Source: Flavobacteriales bacterium (GTDB lineage: Bacteria; Bacteroidota; Bacteroidia; Flavobacteriales_D; Crocinitomicaceae). Taken from it: a DNA stretch of 5,355 bases. Shown in pieces: positions 1 through 5,355 of the stretch (its first letter is position 1; each line of letters opens with the position of its first letter). The notes beneath the pieces are model-generated. The model was not told where the DNA came from and did not search any database. It was given only the letters and a program-made list of their open reading frames with translations. The stretch is from contig JABJEE010000182.1 of assembly GCA_018665005.1 (NCBI GenBank), forward strand, positions 1-5,355. Reading direction: 5' to 3'. Both the position numbers and the translations under genes were made by a program.

Positions 1-2
1 AG

Positions 3-1253
3 CTTTTAGAAATTATTACAAGATCACCTATAGAAGAAGTAAACGAATACCAAGAAATATCGGGAGCTCCTTACATTTACATTCCTGTAAAAGAACAAGA
101 AAGAGTCAAGAAATCCTCAACCCTAGATGCATTTTCAAGACTTTCAGGCATCGACAATATTGACGACAAGTTTGATGAATTTATATCAGCACCAAGTCAT
201 TTCTTCTATCGTAATAAAATGGAGTACAGCTTTTCTTGTATTGAACATTGCTTAGATACAAATACAGAATTAGATGACGCCTTTGCACTTGGATTCAAAA
301 GAAGAGGCACCTGGTGGAAAGTAGAAAGTCTTAATAAACCCTCTGGATTATTTGACGAAGAATGGGAAAGGAAACTTAAAGAAATCAGAATCTTTCTTAA
401 AGATACTGGGCTTAAGGCCTGGCATCCACCACAAAAAACAGGTTTTTTTAGACATATCGTTGTGCGCAAATCATTTGACAGCGATCAATTGTTAATTAAT
501 TTGGTAACCTCATCTGTTGATTTAAATAAATTTGATTTAAAAGGTTTTGGAGACTTTATCAAAGAACTTTTTGGTACTAGAATCGCAGGATTTTTACATA
601 CCATTAATGACAATGTTGCTGACCGGGCAAAAATTGAAAATGGAAATAGTGAACTGGTATTTGGAAATAACATAATTCAAGAGATGTTGCTTGGATTGAA
701 ATTTCAAATAAGTATGGAAAGCTTTTTTCAAACCAACCCGAAATGTGCGGAGCTCCTTTATACGAAAGCCCTAGATTATGTTTTCGAGGAGGAAATCAAG
801 GAAGACAAGGTAGTCATGGATTTGTTCTGTGGCACTGGTACAATTGGTCAATTGCTTTCAAAAAGAAATAATCAGGTGAAAATAATCGGAGTAGATATTG
901 TAGAACAGGCCATCGAAGATGCTAAAAAAAATGCAAGTGCTAATGGTCTTAAAAATCTTAGTTTTTACGCCTCCGATGTCGGGAAATTCCTAAAGTCTCA
1001 CCCTGAATATATAGGTAAAATAGACACCATTATTTTGGATCCTCCGAGAGCCGGTATTGCACCAAAAACGCTTAAAAAAATCATTGAATTAGGCGCAATT
1101 AACTTGGTTTACATTTCATGTAATCCCTCAACCCAGGCGCGAGATGCATCTACTCTTCAGGATGCTGGGTTTGAACTTCAGAATTATAGTCTTGTCGATC
1201 AATTCCCCCATACAGGACACATAGAATCCATTGCAAAATTCAAGAAAAAATGA
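3..1253 (+). CDS. rlmD: 23S rRNA (uracil-5-)-methyltransferase, RlmD/TrmA family, 5'-truncated by the window edge
   Basis: This enzyme uses S-adenosylmethionine to make 5-methyluridine in RNA, most likely 23S rRNA, in the cytoplasm. The first ATG in frame (219) is not the start: the frame is open from position 3, and codons 207-221 fall inside the conserved family motif YRNKMEYSF. The start is therefore upstream of the window. 416 residues are visible. The first dozen resemble the end of a TRAM RNA-binding domain. Core motifs follow: SFFQTNP (about 720-740), SAM-binding DLFCGTGTIG (819-848), DPPRAG (1038-1055), YISCNPSTQARD (1110-1145) with the nucleophilic Cys at 1119-1121, and FPHTGHIE (1203-1226) with the catalytic Glu at 1224-1226. 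The catalytic core is thus intact. The cysteine-rich Fe-S segment expected between TRAM and YRNKMEYSF is not recognisable; ISGAP (57-71) stands where CGGC is usual. Family is certain; the exact target uridine (U1939, U747 or another) is inferred only from the family name. The stop overlaps the cinA start. Confidence 0.93.
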   Translation, partial: LLEIITRSPIEEVNEYQEISGAPYIYIPVKEQERVKKSSTLDAFSRLSGIDNIDDKFDEFISAPSHFFYRNKMEYSFSCIEHCLDTNTELDDAFALGFKRRGTWWKVESLNKPSGLFDEEWERKLKEIRIFLKDTGLKAWHPPQKTGFFRHIVVRKSFDSDQLLINLVTSSVDLNKFDLKGFGDFIKELFGTRIAGFLHTINDNVADRAKIENGNSELVFGNNIIQEMLLGLKFQISMESFFQTNPKCAELLYTKALDYVFEEEIKEDKVVMDLFCGTGTIGQLLSKRNNQVKIIGVDIVEQAIEDAKKNASANGLKNLSFYASDVGKFLKSHPEYIGKIDTIILDPPRAGIAPKTLKKIIELGAINLVYISCNPSTQARDASTLQDAGFELQNYSLVDQFPHTGHIESIAKFKKK

Positions 1254-2485
1254 ATGTAGAAATTATTTCTATTGGAGACGAATTGTTAATTGGTCAAACC
1301 ATCAACACAAATGCTTCTTGGATTGGGAAAAAGCTGTCCAATATTGGTGCAAACATTGTAAAAAGTGTTTCCATAGCTGATCAAAAAAATGAGATTCTTG
1401 ATAGTTTAAATGATATTAAAGAAAAAACGGATTGTGTTGTTATTACAGGCGGTCTTGGACCTACTAAAGATGACATCACAAAACATACTTTGTGTGAATT
1501 CTTCAATACTTCATTGGAAATGCATGGGCCAACATTAGAAAAGATCAAAGTATTTTTTGCTTTAAGAAACCGTCCAATGCTGGAATCCAACAATTTACAA
1601 GCAGAATTGCCAAAATCTTGTCAAATTCTTGAAAATAACTACGGAACTGCTGCTGGAATGTGGTTCGAGCGTGATAATACCATTTACATCAGCTTACCTG
1701 GTGTTCCTTATGAAATGAAGGGAATTATGACCGAAGAGGCTATTCCAAAACTACAATCTTTGTTTGAACTGAAATCAATGTATTATAAAACCGCAATGAC
1801 TCAGGGTAAAGGAGAATCGTTTTTAGCTGAGATTATCAAAGACTGGGAAGAAAAGGTTTACAGTAAAGGGCTGTCATTGGCCTATTTGCCGTCTCCTGGC
1901 ATGGTGAAGCTGAGAATAACATCAACCAATGGAGATAGGGATGCAAAAGCCATAGACCAACTATTTATTGAACTCGAAAAACTCATACCCAAAAACCTAT
2001 TTGGATATGATTCGGATACTTTACCTTCTATTGTTGGAGAGATATTGAAATCTAAAAACCTCAGTATTGGCACTGTTGAAAGTTGTACTTGTGGAAAACT
2101 CGCAAGTTATATTACTGAAGTCTCAGGAGCGTCTTCATATTTCATGGGGTCTTTTTTGACTTATTCTAATGCACTAAAACAAAAATTAGCAAACGTTTCT
2201 AAGGAGAGTATTGAACAATATGGTGCGGTTAGTGAACAGGTTGCTAAAGAAATGGCTGAAGGAGGACGCTTAAAGCTTGGTGTAGATGTCTGTATCTCTA
2301 CTACAGGCGTTGCTGGCCCAACTGGAGGGAGTGAGGAGAAACCTGTCGGAATGGTTTGGATAGCGATAGCGACTTGTGACCAAATAATTGCCCATAAATT
2401 TCAATTTAGTCAGCATAGAGAGCGTAATATTCACATGACTAGCCTTTGTGCACTAAACTTGCTTAAAAACATGCTTAGCGAATAA
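1250..2485 (+). CDS. cinA: CinA family protein (NMN deamidase / nucleotide pyrophosphatase-like)
   Basis: This is a two-domain cytoplasmic protein of 411 residues, the normal length for full CinA. The N-terminal MoCF/MogA-like domain (about 1-170, COG1058, ADP-ribose pyrophosphatase in studied members) shows IGDELLIGQ (8-16), TNASWI, ITGGLGPTKDD (65-75) and ISLPGVPYEM (147-156). The C-terminal PncC-type domain (about 250-411), which converts nicotinamide mononucleotide to nicotinate mononucleotide and ammonia in studied members, shows ESCTCGKLA (277-285), SGASSYFMGS (292-301), TYSNALK (304-310) and TGVAGPTGGSEEKPVG (352-367). The Ser and the Lys of the expected active site are present. The motif normally reads SCTGG; here residue 281 is Cys. 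The ATG overlaps the preceding TGA as ATGA, so translation is probably coupled to the methyltransferase gene; no Shine-Dalgarno sequence is visible, only an A-rich tract. The historical name 'competence/damage-inducible' should not be taken as evidence for a competence role here. Confidence 0.95.
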   Translation: MNVEIISIGDELLIGQTINTNASWIGKKLSNIGANIVKSVSIADQKNEILDSLNDIKEKTDCVVITGGLGPTKDDITKHTLCEFFNTSLEMHGPTLEKIKVFFALRNRPMLESNNLQAELPKSCQILENNYGTAAGMWFERDNTIYISLPGVPYEMKGIMTEEAIPKLQSLFELKSMYYKTAMTQGKGESFLAEIIKDWEEKVYSKGLSLAYLPSPGMVKLRITSTNGDRDAKAIDQLFIELEKLIPKNLFGYDSDTLPSIVGEILKSKNLSIGTVESCTCGKLASYITEVSGASSYFMGSFLTYSNALKQKLANVSKESIEQYGAVSEQVAKEMAEGGRLKLGVDVCISTTGVAGPTGGSEEKPVGMVWIAIATCDQIIAHKFQFSQHRERNIHMTSLCALNLLKNMLSE

Positions 2486-2499
2486 AATCACTTTGATTT
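2485..2499. other. Short A+T-rich inverted repeat at the convergent gene junction
   Basis: AAATCA (2485-2490) and TGATTT (2494-2499) form a 6-bp perfect stem around a 3-base loop. It spans the last base of the cinA stop codon, the 2-base gap and the end of the receptor gene, whose stop codon lies in the left arm. On the - strand the stem runs into a T-rich stretch (TTTTATT), so a weak terminator for the receptor transcript is possible. With only one C-G pair the stem is weak and may be chance in this base composition. No better terminator was found at this junction. Confidence 0.2.
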
Positions 2500-4917
2500 A
2501 CCCTCTAATTTATAGGTGTATTGTACGCTAATTGTTCTTGGCGGTTCGATCTTAAGAGGTCTTAATGAGTAAGAACGATTGAATATATTGCTTCCTATTA
2601 AGGCAAGCTTGTGTGAATCATTAAAATTAAACGATACACGCGCATCAAAAATCCAATTGCCAAAACGGTGAGAATTATAGAAATTCATGTATTGTAGGTC
2701 TTGTAACACCTCAACATCTGTCGTAAATTCTTCAAAATCTTTTATGATGGCATCCATATTCACAATTTTTGAAAAATATTTGGCACTTGCACCCACGGAA
2801 AGTTTGTCTTTCCAGGTATATTCACAATCCAACTTAACATTATGTAAAAATCGATACTTAAGAATTCCTTGAGATCCATCCAATGAAGTTGAATTATAAC
2901 TGAATTGTCTCTGATTCGAATCAATTGCATAGACATAATCAGGTGTCAATGTCTTTGGAACAATATAATTATACCCCATCAAGAACATCATTTTACTATC
3001 ATTTTTAAATTCTGCAAAACCCGTAAAAGATGCATCAATTCCCACAACTCTTGAATCTCCGGTATTTAGAAACATAAAACCAGCACTAGAACCCATAGAT
3101 TCCACAGATGTAAGTTCATTCCATATACCAAACATGTATTCAATCGTATTTTGATATTCCTGCCAAAATCCAGCAACATCTATATACCCATACAAACCTC
3201 CAAATTTTAAACCTTGCTTAATTCCCACCTCAGCATTCCAGCTGCTCTCTGGAAGTAAATTTGGATTTGGAAATACCCCGAAATTACCTACACCTGTTCG
3301 TATAAATCGTTCTGTAATCGTGGGAAATCGATACCCTTGACCATAAGATGCTCTCAGGTAGGTCTCTTGATAAATCTTAAGACTTGATCCTGCTCGAAAA
3401 ATAGGTTTTAAAGCAGTTATGGTATCATTAAGTTGGAAATACTCTAATCGACCTCCAGCAGATAATGTTAGAATATTTTTAAGTTTTGTTTCTAGCTGGG
3501 TGTATGCGGACACGTTCCATATGCGATTATTTGGTGTACCCGAACCTATATAAATATTTGAAAATGAATTGGTATACGTTGACGTCAACCCTCCAACAAA
3601 CTCTAGGTTGTTGAATTCTTTATATTTCTTTTTAAACATGTAATCGCCATAATAGGTAGTGGCATTATTTGACTGATTCGCACTCATATTATTGTCAACA
3701 CTCAATAACCTTCCTCTCAAATAATGCTTTCCGTTGGTTTCCGAGAAAAAATGGACAAATGGATCTAAATTGAAAATCAATTGATCCTGCAAAAATATAG
3801 CTCCTGGATAAGCCCTATAAAGACCTGTCGAATCATTTAACCAAGCCAGTGGCATGTTGGTATGCATTTTCATGAAGTTTCCATTCAACCCATAATTCAA
3901 TCCTTTTATTTTTTTTGAACGATATCTTAAATTAAAATTCACTCGCGCTCTTTTAGAAACCAAATCTGATTCACTAAAGTTGGTGATTGTATCTGGAAAC
4001 ACAGTAGCTACAATTGAATCAGTTATTGGCGGACCAATGTAACCATGGTCATAATTTATATTTCCTCCAACGACCAAATCAAGGTTTCCGAACATTTGAG
4101 AATGTAAAAAATTGGCTCCAAAAATACCAGGGTATTGATTCCACCATGTTGCATCTTCTTGATTGGGTTTTGAATAAACGCCTGAATAAATATTGATTTT
4201 GGTTTTTGGTTTTGAGGTCGGGTATGCCGTTCTGATATTAACCGAACCAGAAAGTGCTGAACTCCCAGACAATACTGATGCTGCTCCCTTAACTACTTCT
4301 ATTTGACTAATGTTTTCAACTGGAATAAAACCCCATTCAGGTCGTCCTGCATCTCCCGAAAGCATGGGCATATCATCAACAATAACCGCAACTTTCGATC
4401 CAACCCCAAATGTGAAACCACTTCCTCCTCTAATTTGTGGCTCTCCATCAAGAATATTTAATCCAGGTGTTTGGTCTAATGCCGTTTCTATACTTCTGGT
4501 GTTTTTATTTTCAATCAGCTCAGGTTTTATTACAATCATTGATACGGTCTGTTCTTCAATGGGCTTATCGAACTTCCCCACCTTAACATCAACCTCCTTA
4601 AACTCTTTGATGTAAGAAAAAAGGGTGAAGTTTACCTCTCTTTGCTCTTGGGGTTTCAGATTGAAAGTTAATGTATCCGTTTTCATCCCTGTGTATCTGC
4701 AAATTAATTTACACTTTCCAGAGGGGACAATAAGTTCAAATTTTCCATCAAAATCAGCAATAGAACCAAAAGAAACATCGGTTCTGTATATAACAGAAGC
4801 CCCAGTTAATACCTCTCCAGACTCATCCGTGACCTTACCATATATTTTTGAATTGTTTTGTGTCCAAGAAATAAAACCAATTAAAAGGAAAAGGATGCAA
4901 GAAAAGTATTTGGACAT
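2488..4917 (-). CDS. TonB-dependent outer-membrane receptor with carboxypeptidase-regulatory-like N-terminal domain
   Basis: An 809-residue outer-membrane beta-barrel transporter, powered through TonB-ExbBD, for an unknown large ligand such as a siderophore, haem, cobalamin or another metal complex. A signal peptide spans residues 1-20 (basic start, hydrophobic core, probable cleavage after SWTQ). Residues about 24-100 form a carboxypeptidase-D regulatory-like domain (IYGKVTDESGEVLTGASV, DFDGKFEL), common on Bacteroidota receptors. The plug (about 122-232) shows IETALDQTPGLNIL, QIRGGSGF (161-168), VAVIVDDMPM (176-185) and IEVVKGAASVLSGSSALSG (206-224). The remainder is barrel, with the alternating aromatic strands and NIFNRSYSLRP / RTISVQYTYKL near the C-terminus. 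The barrel is followed by a short charged tail (EGKSK) instead of ending on an aromatic residue. There is no SusD gene beside it, and it is shorter than typical SusC proteins, so a glycan-type SusC role is less likely. The ATG at 4915-4917 is favoured because the signal peptide begins there. It lies 5 bases after the stop of the upstream PCMD/T9SS gene, implying co-transcription. Confidence 0.95.
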   Translation of the reverse strand: MSKYFSCILFLLIGFISWTQNNSKIYGKVTDESGEVLTGASVIYRTDVSFGSIADFDGKFELIVPSGKCKLICRYTGMKTDTLTFNLKPQEQREVNFTLFSYIKEFKEVDVKVGKFDKPIEEQTVSMIVIKPELIENKNTRSIETALDQTPGLNILDGEPQIRGGSGFTFGVGSKVAVIVDDMPMLSGDAGRPEWGFIPVENISQIEVVKGAASVLSGSSALSGSVNIRTAYPTSKPKTKINIYSGVYSKPNQEDATWWNQYPGIFGANFLHSQMFGNLDLVVGGNINYDHGYIGPPITDSIVATVFPDTITNFSESDLVSKRARVNFNLRYRSKKIKGLNYGLNGNFMKMHTNMPLAWLNDSTGLYRAYPGAIFLQDQLIFNLDPFVHFFSETNGKHYLRGRLLSVDNNMSANQSNNATTYYGDYMFKKKYKEFNNLEFVGGLTSTYTNSFSNIYIGSGTPNNRIWNVSAYTQLETKLKNILTLSAGGRLEYFQLNDTITALKPIFRAGSSLKIYQETYLRASYGQGYRFPTITERFIRTGVGNFGVFPNPNLLPESSWNAEVGIKQGLKFGGLYGYIDVAGFWQEYQNTIEYMFGIWNELTSVESMGSSAGFMFLNTGDSRVVGIDASFTGFAEFKNDSKMMFLMGYNYIVPKTLTPDYVYAIDSNQRQFSYNSTSLDGSQGILKYRFLHNVKLDCEYTWKDKLSVGASAKYFSKIVNMDAIIKDFEEFTTDVEVLQDLQYMNFYNSHRFGNWIFDARVSFNFNDSHKLALIGSNIFNRSYSLRPLKIEPPRTISVQYTYKLEGKSK

Positions 4918-4922
4918 ATTGT

Positions 4923-5354
4923 TTATTCAGAAATTATTTTTGATGAACCAGTTTGATGCGAAACTATGTACATTCCTGATTTAAGTTTGATTCCAATAAG
5001 TTGTTCAGTCGTTCCTGATTGAATTTTTTGCCCCATCAAATTACTTATACAAAGAAATTCATTAGACTCAAATTGTTGAGAAAGCTGAAGACCCAATGTA
5101 TGATGATAAGCCACCCACTTTTTCACCTCAATTTCGTTTAATTCTGATGATGAATTATAAATCAACTCAACATCGTCAATAAACACCTCATCACCTGCCG
5201 AACCTCCTCCAGGAATATTATTGGTGGTAAACGTAATCAATATAAAAGCTGGAGTACTAGATGGCCCAACATACTGAAAAGGAATTGCTTTTCTTTCCCA
5301 TCCATTTGTAGGCAAATAATTTAAGCTCGCAACAGCAACAGTATGTGATTCAGA
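4923..5354 (-). CDS. C-terminal part of a PCMD-like, T9SS-sorted surface/secreted protein, 5'-truncated by the window edge
   Basis: Only the last 143 residues are visible; the frame is open to the window edge. A TTG at 5313-5315 is internal, not a start, since the same fold clearly begins before it (VAVASLNYLPTNGWERKAI). Visible residues about 1-66 contain GWERKAIPFQY, TPAFILITFTTN, GGGSAGDEVFIDDVELIY, which match the end of the PCMD (putative carbohydrate metabolism) beta-sandwich domain as I remember it. A short linker leads to a C-terminal T9SS type A sorting domain of about 70 residues, seen in FLCISNLMGQKIQSG and IKLKSGMYIVSHQTG followed by SSKIISE. This domain directs export across the outer membrane and is normally removed on secretion, with the protein released or anchored at the surface. 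The usual Asn-Pro pair near the start of such domains is absent. The gene precedes the TonB-dependent receptor by 5 bases on the same strand, so a role as its surface partner is plausible but inferred. The PCMD name does not establish carbohydrate binding. Confidence 0.85.
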   Translation of the reverse strand, partial: SESHTVAVASLNYLPTNGWERKAIPFQYVGPSSTPAFILITFTTNNIPGGGSAGDEVFIDDVELIYNSSSELNEIEVKKWVAYHHTLGLQLSQQFESNEFLCISNLMGQKIQSGTTEQLIGIKLKSGMYIVSHQTGSSKIISE

Positions 5355-5355
5355 A

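Noticed and set aside
219..221. ATG at 219 as the start of the methyltransferase gene.
   Set aside because: The frame is open back to position 3, upstream codons match the end of a TRAM domain, and the ATG is the Met inside the conserved YRNKMEYSF motif.
527..534. TAAATTTG, a match to the Bacteroidota -7 promoter element TAnnTTTG.
   Set aside because: It is deep inside the methyltransferase coding region, the nearest upstream TTTG (500-503) is spaced too far, and such matches are expected by chance in A+T-rich DNA.
206..673. Two - strand open frames (206-469 and 485-673) inside the methyltransferase gene.
   Set aside because: They are opposite a conserved coding region and have low-complexity Ser/Leu/Phe-rich translations typical of antisense frames.
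2488..4917. Receptor as a SusC-type glycan transporter.
   Set aside because: It is shorter than typical SusC proteins and its only visible operon partner is not SusD; a metal-complex or vitamin type is more likely, though the ligand is not determined.
4310..4984. Two + strand open frames (4310-4615 and 4625-4984) antisense to the start of the receptor gene.
   Set aside because: They lie over the well-conserved plug, signal peptide and N-terminal domain of the receptor, have no recognisable protein features, and the second runs across the gene junction into the next gene; they are antisense shadows.
5313..5315. TTG on the - strand as the start of the PCMD/T9SS gene.
   Set aside because: The frame stays open to the window edge and the residues before it continue the same beta domain; there is also no signal peptide after it, which an exported protein needs.

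Overview
The window reads as an A+T-rich chromosomal segment from a member of the Bacteroidota, most likely a flavobacterium-like lineage. The evidence is a C-terminal type IX secretion (T9SS) sorting domain, a PCMD-like secreted protein, and a TonB-dependent receptor with an N-terminal carboxypeptidase-regulatory-like domain. Start codons also lack clear Shine-Dalgarno sequences. The assignment rests on protein families only; genus and species cannot be read from it.

The left half is on the + strand. It starts inside a 23S rRNA uracil-5-methyltransferase gene of the RlmD/TrmA family (positions 3-1253, 5' end outside the window). The stop codon overlaps the start of cinA (1250-2485) in an ATGA junction. 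The pair is probably one transcript with translational coupling, and joins rRNA modification to pyridine-nucleotide repair and salvage. Both genes have a full set of core motifs with one departure each. The methyltransferase lacks the Fe-S cluster cysteines usual for RlmD, and CinA has Cys in place of the first Gly of its SCTGG motif.

The right half is on the - strand. A cell-surface or secreted protein enters from the right edge (4923-5354, 5' end outside the window); only its C-terminal part is visible, a PCMD-like beta domain followed by a T9SS sorting domain. Five bases downstream starts an 809-residue TonB-dependent outer-membrane receptor (2488-4917). The two are almost certainly co-transcribed. 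The simplest reading is a surface-exposed accessory protein paired with an outer-membrane transporter; the ligand is unknown.

The two transcription units converge with only two bases between the stop codons of cinA and the receptor gene. The promoters of both units must lie outside the window, and there is no intergenic stretch longer than a few bases. I found no tRNA, rRNA, CRISPR array, insertion sequence or large repeat. I did not find a clearly new system. The PCMD/T9SS protein plus receptor pair and the two active-site or cofactor-site departures are the points most worth checking.
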